Assembly (NCBI GenBank): GCA_951394405.1
Contig: OX596346.1
Coordinates: forward strand, 1,302,001-1,366,000
Length of the DNA: 64,000 nt
Origin: Coprinellus micaceus
Taxonomy: Eukaryota; Basidiomycota; Agaricomycetes; Agaricales; Psathyrellaceae
Reading direction: 5' to 3'
Both the position numbers and the translations under genes were made by a program. Under the pieces are notes generated by a model. The model was not told where the DNA came from. It was given only the letters and a program-made list of their open reading frames with translations, and ran no database searches. Positions 11,846-23,374 of this stretch are shown in pieces (position 1 is the first letter of the stretch; each line of letters begins with the position of its first letter).

Positions 11846-13990
11846 ATGCCTCTGTCTCGCCGTGGAAGTGGAACCCTTACAACGCCTGGAGGCCAGCATC
11901 TGGCGATTCACACGCGGACACAAGATGATGAGACGCTTCCCCATGCAACCAAACGGTACGACGATAAGCGCCGTTCGATAATTCTCTGGGTGGATCGTAC
12001 TCAACGGCACTCTAGGACTATGGCTGACCATCTCCGACGGCTCGAAACCCTGTGAGCGATGCGCGATTGCGGCTACGATCGTGTACATCCAATCTAATCA
12101 GTGCGGACCACCGCACAGATTCACTCTTACCCCGCAACGCCTGAGGATGATTACGCATGCATTCAGAGAGACTTTGGACATAGGGTTGGAGAAACAGGAA
12201 CAAGTTGTGGTGAGTACACAACAAATTGAGCGATTGAGCGCCGATGGAGTGGTCGCGCGCTAATTCTGCCACGACAGCCAATGATTCCGACCTTCGTATT
12301 TGGTTGGCCGACCGGGGAAGAGAAGGGAGACTATCTCGCTATAGACCTCGGTGGAACGAACCTGCGTGTCTGCCTCGTCCACCTTCAGGGCCAAGGAAAG
12401 TTCGAGGTGACCCAGTCGAAATATCGCCTCACAGAGGAGCAGAAGCAAGATGAGGGCCAAAAGCTCTTCGACTTCTGCGCGGAATCGTTGAAGACATTCA
12501 TTGACTCGAACTCCGGAGAGGATGGAATTCTTCACGTAGAACCCGGCCAAAACCTCCCTTTGGGCTTTACAGTAAGTCGCATATCTTATCGCACACCCGA
12601 CCCCTATATTCATCGTTAATCAGTTCAGCTACCCGTGCAAGTACGTCAGAGACCCCCCGAACAGCTTTTTTCTCTCTAAACATCCGTGTTAGGCAAGATA
12701 GTATTGACCATGGTGTCCTCATCCGGTGGACGAAAGGCTTCGGTGCACCGAACACTGAGGGGCATAACGTCGCTGAAATGTTCCAAAAGTCGTTGGACAA
12801 ATACGTGCGTAAATACGAGGTTTCCTTGGGGAAACGATTGGTACTCATGGAGAAGATAGGAGCTTCCAGTGACGCTCACAGCTTTGATCAACGACACCAC
12901 TGGCACACTTATCGCCTCTCACTACGTCAACCCTAATACGAGGATCGCCTGTATCTTCGGCACAGGCTGCAACGCCGCGTATATGGAGCATGTGAAAGAG
13001 ATATCCAAGATTAAGGACCTAGGAATCGACGGAGATCTCGACATGGCGATCAACTGTGAGTGGGGGGCGTTCGACTCTTTCGAACACGAGCATCTGCCAA
13101 GAACCAAGTACGACATCATCATCGACGAGTCATCGAACAAGCCAGCGGAGCAAGCTTTTGAGGTATGTGGATACAGGAGCTCTAGCTCTTGGAGGGACAT
13201 TTCTAACTTGTTGTCGTAGAAACTCATTTCGGGGAGGTATCTCGGAGAGATCATGCGGTTGGTCATTTGCGAACTTATAGATGACGGAATCCTATTCTTG
13301 GGCCAAAACACCTACAAAGTTGAGGTGCCAAACGCGCTAGACACAGCACTCGTTTCTCTAATGGAAAGGTGAGCAACTCCGCTTCTGCACACCTTTCGTC
13401 TGACGAGCTTGGCCCTTAGTGACCCAACGGACGAACTTCTCATGATTATCGGAATCATGTCCCACTTCTTTGCTCTAGAAACAACGTTGGCTGAGCGACA
13501 ATTCCTTCGAGCCATTGCTCGCCTCATTGGACGTCGTGCAGCACGTTTGAGCGCTTGTGGAATTGGCGCCATCGTGGGAAAGATGGGTTACTTGGAAAGT
13601 GGCTGTAACGTCGGGTGTGATGGTTCTCTATACAACGTGGGTTCCCCATTTATCTCTACTCTAAAGCTCCCCCTGACCTAATTCGCGGCATGCAGAAATA
13701 TCCCGGATTCGCTGGCCGGATACAGGAAGGGCTAGTGGATATTTTTGGCGAGAAAGCCAGGTACGCCTCATCAGCTGGACGCCACACAAGTACTGAGTCA
13801 TTAAATCTTCCCGTTCTTCCCGTTTGCAGGAATATCTATACTCACCACGCTGAAGACGGAAGCGGGGTTGGCAGCGCGATTATCGCTGGTGCGTTCATGT
13901 CCACGGTTTCATCGGCACCCCTTCTTACTGTTTCATGATGTAGCCATGACGAAAGCACGGAAAGACGCTGGTGTATATGCCCATCTGTAA
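11846..13990 (+). CDS. Hexokinase
   Basis: Phosphorylates glucose and related hexoses with ATP, the entry step of glycolysis in the cytosol. Eleven exons: 11846-11955, 12119-12209, 12278-12571, 12624-12640, 12693-12804, 12860-13162, 13220-13368, 13420-13636, 13696-13760, 13830-13888, 13944-13990; 487 residues, the normal length. Hallmarks: PMIPTFVFGWPTG, the phosphate-binding IDLGGTNLR at about residues 89-97, the sugar-binding LGFTFSYPC, ALINDTTGTL, FGTGCNAAY, INCEWGAFD, and GCDGSLYNKYPGF. The fourth exon is only 17 nt and completes the sugar-binding motif. The first intron (11956-12118, 163 nt) is long for this genome, so exon 1 is the least certain part. Hexokinase versus glucokinase specificity cannot be decided here. 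Confidence 0.93.
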
Positions 13991-15348
13991 TCCCCGCTCC
14001 AAGGCAGCTTCCATTCAACCCCGCACGCCTCGCCCCACATGATATCTCCTACTTGAGATCCGGCCTCTCGTATTCCCCTTCATCCTCTTCTGTGCAAGAC
14101 CCGCTAATCTCGTTAATACCATCACACAATACCTGCCTCACGAATCGTAGAACATTGAATGGGAGTGGTGAATCTTCGGAATGCCCTCACTGTCCGTACC
14201 AATACAAAGTCCTTGGCCACCGTACTGGTTCGCTCCCGCTGTGATTTATAAATTCCCTCACCTTACCTTATTCTGCCGGTCTTGTGACCATTGGAATTCG
14301 GCGGCCTTCCGCGGTCTCCTGATGGCATTTAGGCGCCCAATGTCGTTATCGCCTCACTGCCTTGATGTCGAGAACGAACACTGTTACGCCGAGCAGGAAG
14401 GTGCCAATTTTATCACATGTTACTCTATCGTTCCTTTCTTGCGACATTCCGGCTCTCAGACAGCTCTTTACTGCGCTTCCCCGCATTTTGGCGCCGTGTC
14501 CTTATCTCTGACTCCACTGTTTCGATGCCTGCCTTAATTTCAATTACATGGTGCGAGGCATGGGCGTTATCACAGGTTTAGCGATAAGGCTCAGACGGCT
14601 ATAGACCTGCGGCCACCTCGGCTTTCGGGAGGTGTTCTCGGGCTAGTACATGACATCTGCCAGTGAGTATCATAATTGCTGTAAATCATTCGCCGCCGAA
14701 GCAATGTGGGTACTGCGTGAAACGTGCCAGGACCCTGGGTAGAACGGGAAGGCTGTCGCTCGCTGCTGCGCATGCGCGTGGACCTCACACATGTTGCCAG
14801 GGCCTCGGGGCCAAATTGCTTTCTCGTTCGTGCTCTCGTCGAGTCAAACGAGCGTCCTTTCGGCGCTTACTAGGTCCCATCATCGGCCGGCGGCCCGGTT
14901 CTCGGCCCGCTAGTAAGCGCCCGATCGGCATCTGCCAGCTCGGCACCAGAGTCCTTTGTCCTCGACCGCCATCAAGTAGCTCAAACGCCGACGTACGACC
15001 ACGACTTTGAGCGGCATGCGCCCTCCTCGTGACCATGACGCTACAAACACGAAGCAAACAGGCTAGAAGGTGCCACTCGGGGGCAGAAACACAAAGGGTC
15101 GCGCATGGACCCATCCTCGAGTCAGGACGAGGTGCCACTCACGACTCGGGACTCAAAATCCCTTTCAAAAACCATGCCATCGGGCATTGTTCCTCTGCCT
15201 TGTGCCGCTGTGACCTCCCCGACTGGTATAACACACGCGTTTGACGCGTCCCACTCTCATTAAGACTTTCACATTCCCTTTCACCCGCCCACCTATTCGA
15301 TCCCGACTACCTCGGCCCTCGCGTTCGCAGTGAGGCCTGGAAGTCACG
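13991..15348. other. Intergenic region, GC-rich in its second half
   Basis: About 1.36 kb downstream of hexokinase. No gene is convincing on either strand. The part from 14680 to 15240 is GC-rich and holds a perfect 12-bp inverted repeat (listed separately). The promoter of the next gene should be near the right end. Confidence 0.5.
14862..14921. repeat. Perfect 12-bp inverted repeat (hairpin)
   Basis: GGCGCTTACTAG at 14862-14873 and CTAGTAAGCGCC at 14910-14921 are exact reverse complements. They could form a stem with a 36-nt GC-rich loop that itself contains GGCCGGCGGCC-like palindromic sequence. Possible structured RNA, protein-binding site or remnant of a small element. Confidence 0.8.
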
Positions 15349-16184
15349 ATGATCGATATCCTCAATTGTGTCACCCCCTCGAAGGCTGACATGTCCACTC
15401 TCCTCGACTTCGACAATCCTTACGACCGGCCGTTGTGTTCCTCGACCGCCCTTGCCGCCAAGGTTCTCATCGTGAACTTCCTTCGCATGGCAACATTGGC
15501 ACTCAACGTCGCGTTCCGACTTGCTCTCCTCCTGATCCCAGTCTGGGCCATCGTCACAGGCGCTCAAGCATTTCTCAACTGGGCAGAGCGGTATCGTGAG
15601 AAGATGGAAATGGAGGAGGAACAGGGCGCGGGGGATCACTCAGAACCAGCATCTGAGGCTTGGAATTTTGCGTGGAGAGAGCCAGAGGACGAAGAGTCGG
15701 ACGAGTCTGCCTCAATTGCGTCCTACGAAGCGAACCGGTCCCTGTCGTCGACCCCTGTACCTGAGCTGAGCGAAGAGCTGCAGGAGCTACACCGCCGAAA
15801 TGCCAAGTACGTTAGCTCTTTCACTTGTGTTGACTTCCAGCTCATTTTCGACAGACTCAACGAACTGCGCGAGGGATTCGAGCAGGTTTATCCCGACATT
15901 GGTCCGCGAATATATGGAGAACGTCGATACCAAGCCTACCGGCAAGAGCGCGCAGTGGTGACCAAGGCCTTTCGGGTGCGTGTCAGTGCTTGAAGACTCC
16001 ATCGATGTTGCTAATTACTGTACAACAGGAGATCCGCCGCGCCCAGAGCCCTCAAGGCGACCTAATACCAGGGCGCCTTCGACGGGAAGGAGCCGTGACT
16101 AGGAGCGCATTCCTCAACGGTGACACACGTCCCCGAGAGGAGTGCTTCGACTCGGACGAAGAGACTGCATGCGGGGACGACTAA
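15349..16184 (+). CDS. Hypothetical single-pass membrane protein with acidic segment
   Basis: Not recognised. Three exons: 15349-15806, 15855-15975, 16029-16184; 244 residues. The first intron is 48 nt, a multiple of three, and has no in-frame stop, so an unspliced reading also stays open. A strongly hydrophobic stretch at about residues 40-72 (LNVAFRLALLLIPVWAIVTG) predicts one membrane span. A long acidic part follows (EMEEEQ, EPEDEESDES), then a basic Arg/Gln-rich region and an acidic end (DSDEET). A second Met at 15391 could be the true start. The next gene lies 271 bp downstream on the same strand and is also unknown, with an acidic tail. Confidence 0.6.
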
Positions 16185-16455
16185 CCTCAACCTTCCTTTC
16201 CTTACACCACATCCCCTTTTCCACCCTTTCTTGTTTTGTCAACGTAGTAGTGTAACCGAAGTACGTAGTATAGTGAATGCTGTTGAATACAAGGACTTCT
16301 ATGGTCATGGCGACGACGGTTTGAGGACTCGGCCCTTATTGAGGTAACTCTTATTCCAAAAACGGTCCCTCTCGACTTCGGTTACCGTTAAGGAGCGAGG
16401 GGATCGCCGCCGGGCCCATCGCTTCTGCACCATCTCCGCTATACCCTCATGACCC

Positions 16456-17546
16456 ATGGTGGAACTCCTGCACCTAATCTGGCCGGAGGAGATATACCGA
16501 GTGGCAATTTCCCTCCTCGACCTCGAAACCCCGCTGAACTCCCCTTCTGCCCTATGTGTCCTCCGACTGGTCTTGGAAAACGCCGGGATCGTGGCCTTAC
16601 GCCTGACCGACATCATCCTCCGCCTGGGGGTCCTTCTCTACGCGATGCTGGAGGCGCTCAGGTTAATGCTCTGCGTGGCCTTCGTCGCTCCGGAGCGGCA
16701 CCTCCGCAAGAACCAGGAGTGGCACCCAGTAACGATTGAAGACGTTACGGCGAGGTGCATGCTATCTACTCTACTCCTGCTGGACATCACCCGAAAGAGG
16801 ATGAAGGCCGAGCCGCGATGCGATGAGGTGGACCGCTTCCTCGCGTTGTTGAGTCGGTACCAATGGTAAGTCTTCCGTCTACAAGTGTGCGGGTACCGAG
16901 TTCTACAAACGAGGCTGACATGGGTCGTGGTTAGCTTGACTGAAAAGATGATTGGCCCGGGATACGAGACCTTGGTCAAGCAGTTCAAGGTCAGTCAGCT
17001 TCAAGAAATTAGACGCGAATGCGAGGCACTGCACAAGGACGTGACAGTGAGTCCGTTGTTCCCCAGGCGGGTTGTGTCCCTGGGCCCGTTACTAACGTTC
17101 TACAGGACATAGCGGGGCCAGGAGCGGTTGACATGCTGCAGGCCAGCTACTCCAGAGCGCCCACGCAACCTCCTGGCGTACGATCACTCAGGCAAGATAT
17201 TGATGAACGGGGCATCGAAGACGAAGTGGAGAATGACCTGTGGCACGACTACCCAGAAGAGGGTCTCGAGTGCGAGCTTCTCAGAGAGGGAGAGGCGAAA
17301 GACAACCTCCAAGATATTTGGGCAGACGAAACGGACGCTGGGAATGAAGCTGAGAAGGAAGTCCAAAGAGTGGAGGACAACGAGCGTCTTGGGCCCGAGG
17401 AAGATGAAGATGAGGAGGAGGTAGTCGAGTATGACCCCGAAGACGAACAGACGATCTCGGACGAGGAGGTTGACACATACGACTACAAGAACGATCCAGA
17501 GGGTTACTTCGCAGGGGTCGGGAATGATGGAACGAGGAGGAAATGA
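16456..17546 (+). CDS. Hypothetical protein with highly acidic C-terminus
   Basis: Not recognised. Three exons: 16456-16865, 16935-17046, 17106-17546; 320 residues. The N-terminal half is helical and Leu-rich (LVLENAGIVALRLTDIILRLGVLLYAMLEALRL split over about residues 36-70) and may be membrane-associated or a helical bundle. The C-terminal third is very rich in Asp and Glu (GPEEDEDEEEVVEYDPEDE). An alternative donor may exist inside exon 2 (AAGGTCAGT near 16987). The stop lies only about 40 bp from the start of the left inverted-repeat arm, so the 3' UTR probably runs into the repeat. Confidence 0.6.
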
Positions 17547-18719
17547 TGTCGGTATTGTTGGAGAGAGAGGGCATATACATAGGGCATAGAGCATAGAGAG
17601 GTCATAGGGATCATAAATATCATAATAAGAAGAAATGGTTGGTGTTGTTTGGTAGAGGTTGTTGAGAGGATCGGATGATGCGGTGAGGAGGATATTCGTA
17701 TGGAGAGAGATTATGAGAAAGGTAATAGAAAGAAATGAAAAACGGCTGGAGAAAATTCGGTCAGAATGTATCGGCCGGGGAGCAGAGCGCTACCCACAAA
17801 TTCGTAGTAAGTAGGGGAGAATGGTTGAGCTGGGCCAGGCGTTGCGTTCGCGGCGTGTATCCCGATGGCTAGTGGCTGCGATCAGCTTTCATCTCAGGAT
17901 CGAAGACGAAATCGTACGAAGTTTGTGGCACCAGCTCGCAATACTGCCACGGGATCTTGGTCTAGAAGGTGTTCATGTGCGAATGGGTGATTGTTTATGG
18001 TGTGAATGAAATCTATCGAAACCCAAGGTTAGAGGAAAGGGAAGACCCCCTGGGCGTTACGCACCTTTCGCACCGCAGACCGAGCTGGACGAGATCAGGT
18101 CAGAGGGCGAAGGACAATAAGAGGATAGGAGACGTACCGGGATCCCGATGGCAACCCGCCAAGCCAGAGGAGACGTCGAACCACCACATCGCTGAGAAAA
18201 CAGAAAGCCGGGACACCACACCCTCATCATCTCGTTTTGCGCACGCGAAGCAACGCTGCAAACACTCCTTTCTCAGGTGTGTAGCTGGTGCTTATGCTCG
18301 ATGGAGTCCAAACGCCTCACCCATGAAATGGGCTCGACGCTGGCCGTGCGACATCAGGCTCAACGATCCCTCCTTGGTTTAACCTCAAGGGCGTTGACGG
18401 CAGGGACTTCACCCTGCCCAGAGTTGTGCAATCACGCAACTGCCCCGCCTGTTCCGTACACCGGGCTGAACATGGCCAACCCCCGCCCCAGTAGTAGGCT
18501 GTTAGCTTTGGGGTCTCGCGAGGAGACCGGCCGTAAGGTAACGGTGTAAAAATAGATGCTCGAGATGATGAGGGTGGAGTAGTGTGTCCCGACCCCTGTT
18601 CCCCTGGTGTGGTGGAACGAGCGCCTCCTCGGCCGCTCCGTACAGGAGCCACACGAGTAGAGAACACGGAGGGCTGGGGGCACATTGGGAAGGAGGCAAA
18701 AGAATGAAACGATGGAGAT

Positions 18720-19135
18720 CACGCACCGAGAGGCCAACCCCGTGCGCCGAAGCCACCTCTAAGCCGGCGTGAGGTGACCAATTGTCGGCAGGAAGTTGGT
18801 GCGTAAACTCTGTGAAGGAGCCACACGAGTGGAGAGCGCGGGGGGCTAGTAGGAGGGGGGAGACACGTTGGGAAGGATGCAAGAATGAAAGGGTAAAGAT
18901 CACGCACCGAGAGGCCAACCCCGTGCGCTGAGCCACCTCTAAGCCGGCGTGAGGTGACCAATTGTCGGCAGGAAGCTGGTGGGTAGACTCCATGATGGAG
19001 CCACAGAAGTAGAGAGCGCGGGGAGCTAGCAGGAGAGGGGGGACATGTTAGAAAGGCTGAGAGGCTGGGTGGTGAAGAAGACGTACCGATTGAGCAGACC
19101 CCGTTTGCCGAGCCATCGGATAGATACGAGATGGC
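18720..19135 (-). repeat. Tandem exon-like units of about 180 bp (left arm)
   Basis: Two clear units and one weaker unit. Each contains, on the minus strand, GACAATTGGTCACCTCACGC, CGGCTTAGAGGTGGCT and a block ending GTTGGCCTCTCG followed by a strong GTGCGTGATC donor. The weakest unit begins ATGGCTCGGCA and ends in a GTACGTC donor. The spacing of about 179-180 bp and the conserved donor suggest duplication of an exon plus its intron. Confidence 0.75.
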
Positions 19136-19518
19136 GAGGTGGTAGTGGTTTGGTGGTGGATGAGGCGAAACAGAGAGGCTGTTAACGATCTGTCGCGACG
19201 ATTAGCACATGACCAGTGAGCCATACACGAAAGGAAGGGACATACTGATGAAGACTCTGCGCCGCGCTCTACAGACCATGTGTGCATGAATGAGAAGCAT
19301 GTTGTCGACGACGAGGCTCGAAGAAGAGAGCTCGAGGCAGTGGTGATGGACACTCGGAGAGAGCTCAGTCGCAGAAGTGACGATCGAAGACGAGAGTTAG
19401 AGGTCTGAGTTGGTGAAGACACGAAGATGCGAGCTCGGGAGCTGAGCTGCCGGTCGGAGCCAGTGGGGGAAAGCTCGAGGACTGAGCGGATGAGGGAGGG
19501 CTGGGTCCCCAGCACCCC

Positions 19519-19525
19519 TTTTATA
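19519..19525 (-). promoter_or_regulatory. TATA box in the left arm
   Basis: TATAAAA on the minus strand in the context GGTATAAAAGG, matched by the same motif in the right arm (23886-23892). Both would drive transcription outward, away from NUP57. Confidence 0.5.
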
Positions 19526-19673
19526 CCTTCCAGGTGTCAGCCACTTCTCCTATAACCCGGTCGTCAGCCCCTTCGTCTGTCAGCCTCGACTCACTCAGAT
19601 TGGGGCGGGCAGCGTCACTCACCCACTGATCGTACTATCTTTAGAAGCGGCTGACGAAGTCAGTCTGCGTCGA

Positions 19674-20263
19674 AAGCCAAGTCAGTTTAGGGGAGCAAGC
19701 GTAGCCAGGTGGTGCGAGTGGAGAGGAGTGATGACGGAAGTTAGAGTGTTGCCTTTGGCCCACCTCGAGTGGCTCGTCTCGGGGGATCCCTGGGTTGGAG
19801 GATACACAGGCAGTCGACGAGCCCTTTTATACATCGCAGCGGGACTGCATCCATCCATGGACCTTCGCCGATGGCTGTAACGCGCCGCGCCTTTGACGAC
19901 CGTTGCTCACTCTTTGTCCGCCACTCGCTTTTGTCTGGCCCAAGGAACAAGGGCCGCTGCAGGCCGTCAATGAGAGAGCAGTGAACAACAATACCTAAAC
20001 GTGCGGTTGTCAGGCGACGCAGTGGAATGAAATAACGATATGCCGCCAACACGTACAGCTCGAAGACCATCCCGCCCCTTTGTTCATTGTCCGAATTGAT
20101 GGATCCTTTGGGCGCTTGTTTTCTACCCGTCTCGTCGTGACGGTTCATCACGCGGTCATTCACGCTCGGCACATTCAAGAAAGGGATCGTTGAAGCGACG
20201 AAATGAATTCAAGGGAGAGATCGGCAATACAATACATGGAGGTCGTCAACGCAAAACATCAAT
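19674..20263. other. Spacer between the left arm and NUP57
   Basis: About 590 bp of unique sequence inside the inverted repeat, downstream of the NUP57 stop. The 145-codon minus-strand open frame at 19741-20178 shows no recognisable domain and I do not call it a gene. Confidence 0.4.
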
Positions 20264-22175
20264 CTATCTCAACGCACTGGCACGGAGCGTGCTCGTTGAG
20301 CCCCACAGGTTCTCTTCCTCGGGCAGCGTCAGCTCTTCGTTTGGGTTCTGACCCAACACAATCGCCATATCCGCTTTGGCTTTCTGCAGAACCTTCGTGA
20401 GGTATGCCAGACCCGTCTGTTGGTCTTTGAGAACCTGTGCAAAGGAACGCGTGTATGAGAAACGGAAAACAGCGGGAAGCATGCAAAGCGAAACGCACCT
20501 GGACGATCTGTGCCATCCCCTCTTCGTCCACAACAGCCCATTCCCCTCCCGTACCTCTACTTCCCCTCTCCACGCCCGCACTCACCGCCCCAACAAGTGC
20601 CCAAAGTTCATTCACCTTACTCTTCACCCTCCCCTTCCTTAACTCATCTTCAATCTCCTCTAGTCTTGTCCTCAGCGCCTCCTCCTCCGGGCGAATTGCG
20701 CTGCTCCTGACGGCGGGGATCAAAAGGTGGAGGTGCTGGAGCATCTTCAGTAGGCGGTGGGTTATTTGGGTCTGGGTGGCGATGGCGCGTTGCAGGCGGG
20801 CGACGTTGGAGACGGAGTGCCGTGATTCAAGGTTGGAGAGACGCTTTTTGAGGTCGGTGAGTTTTTGGGATTGGTCGGTGGCTTGTGTAGATTGGGCTTC
20901 TACGCGTGAACGGATGTCGTCGAACCCGATGGCGATGACTGGTACGAAGCTACAGATACTCAAATAATGAGAAAATGAAGTAGACTATATAGCAGGAACG
21001 CGAACGTACCATGATGGGTCGGGGTTTTCGCGAACTGCCTTCTCCCATACCGCGTCGTCCTTCGCGTTCGCCGGGCGTCCGTACAGCCCGACTTGTCTCG
21101 GATCGACGAGGTTATAAAACGCATGCTGGAACCGACATTGCGGCGAGTCAGGATTCCACGCTTTGTACACCATCTCGATCTTTTCCGTCATCCGAATGTA
21201 CTGGTTCTGCGCATCGGTCGTCTGTGTCGTCGACATTGCAGGCCGGAGGGTATTGCCCAGCGCGCTCACACCGAGGGTTGACTGGCCGAATAGGCCACCA
21301 CCCTGTTGCTGCTGTTGCTGCTGCTGTTGCTGTTGGGCGTTGGTACTACAGAAGAGCCCTCCTCCACTAGTCGTGCCTGTCGTTGAACCAAAAAGACCAG
21401 TCCCTGCGGGCTTGGCCGCCCCAAAGAGTCCTCCGCCGGTGTTGGTGTTCGTGCTTCCAAATAGTCCCCCCCCACCGGCGTTGTTTTGCTGGGTGTTGGA
21501 TCCAAAGAGGCCCCCGCCGGCGTTGTTGGTCGTGTTAGTCGTGCTTCCAAAGAGACCTCCCCCAGACGTTCCCATCGCTGGGTTGTTCGAACTCCCAAAT
21601 AGACCCCCTCCTGCTCCTCCAGTCGTCCCAGCTGCGTTGTTCCCAAAGAGACCTCCACCCGCAGTGTTCGTGTTCGTGTTCGTAGCGGTGTTGGTGTTGC
21701 CGAACAACCCTCCACCTGTCGTGTTCGTCGCACTGGTATTTCCAAACATCCCTCCTCCTCCGCCAGTCGCAGGATTGTTCTGGGGGTTGCCAAACAGCCC
21801 CCCGCCTGCATTCCCTGGATTCGTACTCGTCGATCCAAACAACCCTCCACCCGTCCCCCCTGCATTCGTAGTCGATCCAAATAGACCGCCTCCAGTGTTC
21901 GTGTTCGTATTGGGGTTAGTGGCGCCAAAGGCTGTGGCGGGCTGCGTCGGCTGGGCTTGCAGAGGCTGGGCTGTCCCCGTCATTCCCGTGTTCGTGTTCG
22001 TATTCCCAAAAAGACCACCTCCAGTCGTCCCCGTCGTACCCCCAAAGAGACCACCGGCTGGCTGCTGTTGTTGCTGTTGACCTTGCTGCTGCTGAGGATT
22101 CGACCCGAAGAGACCACCCCCGGTTCCTGCCGTATTGGTGCTACCAAATGCTCCTCCTCCACCGAACATCGACAT
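20264..22175 (-). CDS. NUP57: Nucleoporin Nup57/Nup54, GLFG-repeat subunit of the central channel
   Basis: FG nucleoporin that lines the central transport channel of the nuclear pore, in complex with Nup62/Nsp1 and Nup58/Nup49 homologues. Three exons: 21010-22175, 20499-20949, 20264-20434; 595 residues. Residues 1-295 are about twenty GGGLFG repeats spaced by Asn/Thr-rich linkers, with polyQ tracts near residues 25-38 and 280-295. The alpha/beta domain typical of Nup54 follows (KIEMVYKAWNPDSPQCRFQHAF and LVDPRQVGLYGRP), then a coiled-coil region (TDLKKRLSNLESRHSVSNVARLQ). The C-terminal helix is in the last exon. It lies inside the loop of the 2.1 kb inverted repeat and is divergent from the next gene. 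Confidence 0.95.
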
Positions 22176-22427
22176 GGCGTCAGGGCAACGAGAGTCTGGG
22201 GGATGATGAAGGGGAAGGACAAGATCAACGCGGGACGCGTTGGTGTCGTCTGTTTATTTCCCGCCCTTTGACGCGCATTGGAAGGCGCATCAAACCTTGA
22301 CCAGACCCGGCGAGGAAATAGCGACTTGCCACTTACCGTTGTGACACTCTCCTTCTCTCCTCCACCACCTCGACTACCCAGGGAGGACAGGCCTGTAACC
22401 GAAACCGAGGCATTACTGCGTCAGTCA
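22176..22427. promoter_or_regulatory. Divergent promoter of NUP57 and its neighbour
   Basis: 252 bp between the NUP57 start and the first plausible ATG of the plus-strand gene. No TATA box was noted. Confidence 0.45.
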
Positions 22428-23374
22428 ATGTCCTCTCCATCATCCATCGCGTCCAGTTCGAACGGGCGCCTAGATACCCGACGTTCTCCAACCAAGGCCA
22501 TGTCGGACTCGCTGGGGATCAGAAGACACTCAACGTCACCACGACGCGGACGATACGAACTCACCAGGCGACCCAGCGACCCCGAGCGACCTCATCGTGA
22601 CTATTCTCCATCTCGGCGCCAGTACCCACCTCGACATGGGAACGAATTGCGGGGGAACCAGAGAGCGCACAGTGGTAGCTTTCCGACGAGGTCTGGTGGG
22701 AATCCAGACCACTCCCCAGAAAGTCACCCTAGGACTCAACGCGAGCCCGACTTGCGAGTGGATACTCAGATGGATGGCCGGGCACGAGACGGATCCTATG
22801 CCATGAGCGCGCCTTATGGTACCGCTGAACGCGACTACCAAAGCCCTGAAGCGCCCTACTCCTCGGGTGGCGGTGGCCCCGCGCGACGTCAAAATCACGC
22901 CCAAAGGCGGACTGCGAGATGGAAAGCTGGAGGAGCCAAGAAGGGCGGCAACAACAACCAGCAGCGTCAACACCAATACCAGAATCGAAAACCGTATAAC
23001 CGGAATCAGCCTAAATCCTCTGATGATATCCAAAGCTCGAACTCCCCTACCACCCCTCGGCCCTCTTCTCCAAACCGAAATGCCACCCCGTTCGACCAAT
23101 ATACCAACCGTACGTACCTTGCAGGCTAGGACGATACCTCTTTCCGACGCCATACTCAATCTTCGATCTCGCAGTATCCTCAGCCGATCTCGACCACGCC
23201 AAAGACCTTGTCCTCGACCTCCTAGGCTGGGGTGTCCCACCACAACACTTGCTCGACCGCGGAGTCTCTCCCCAACTCGTATACCGAATCTTTACAGACC
23301 TACAGCTGCAACTCCCTCAAGATTTCGTCACCCCTCCAAGTACCTCAGCCGACACCCCAGTCGTTCAAGCCTAA
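22428..23374 (+). CDS. Hypothetical low-complexity Arg/Gln/Asn-rich protein with conserved-looking C-terminus
   Basis: Not recognised. Two exons: 22428-23109 and 23175-23374; 293 residues. The N-terminal 220 residues are rich in Ser, Arg, Pro and Gly, with RR and SP motifs like nuclear or RNA-associated disordered proteins. Then comes a Gln/Asn/Lys-rich part (GAKKGGNNNQQRQHQYQN). The C-terminal 65 residues look folded: ADLDHAKDLVLDLLGWGVPP and RGVSPQLVYRIFTDLQLQLP. The intron has a canonical GTACGT donor and CAG acceptor. Its 3' half is also open in the downstream frame (reading PTPYSIFDLAV), so another upstream donor is possible. Lies inside the inverted-repeat loop. Confidence 0.6.

Larger units (their letters stand above)
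17585..19673 (-). repeat. Left arm of a 2.1 kb inverted repeat
   Basis: The reverse complement of this segment matches 23738-25860. The match runs from a GCATAGAGCATAGAG motif at the outer end to CACTGATCGTACTATCTTTAG at the inner end. The stretch about 18280-18780 is nearly identical to its partner: a 90-codon open frame (18277-18549) is residue-for-residue the same in both arms. The inner third (19040-19670) is clearly diverged, with small indels. Read on the minus strand, the arm begins with a TATA box (19519-19525), then short exon-like pieces with good donors, and ends beside the neighbouring gene's stop. No long protein can be assembled confidently. It may be a decayed multi-exon gene family or a mobile element. 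Confidence 0.85.

Noticed and set aside
19741..20178. 145-codon minus-strand frame beside the left arm
   Set aside because: No domain, unusual composition, and it sits just downstream of the NUP57 stop.
21163..22080. 305-codon plus-strand frame opposite NUP57
   Set aside because: Antisense shadow of the GLFG repeats: a Pro/Val repeat that mirrors the FG codons.
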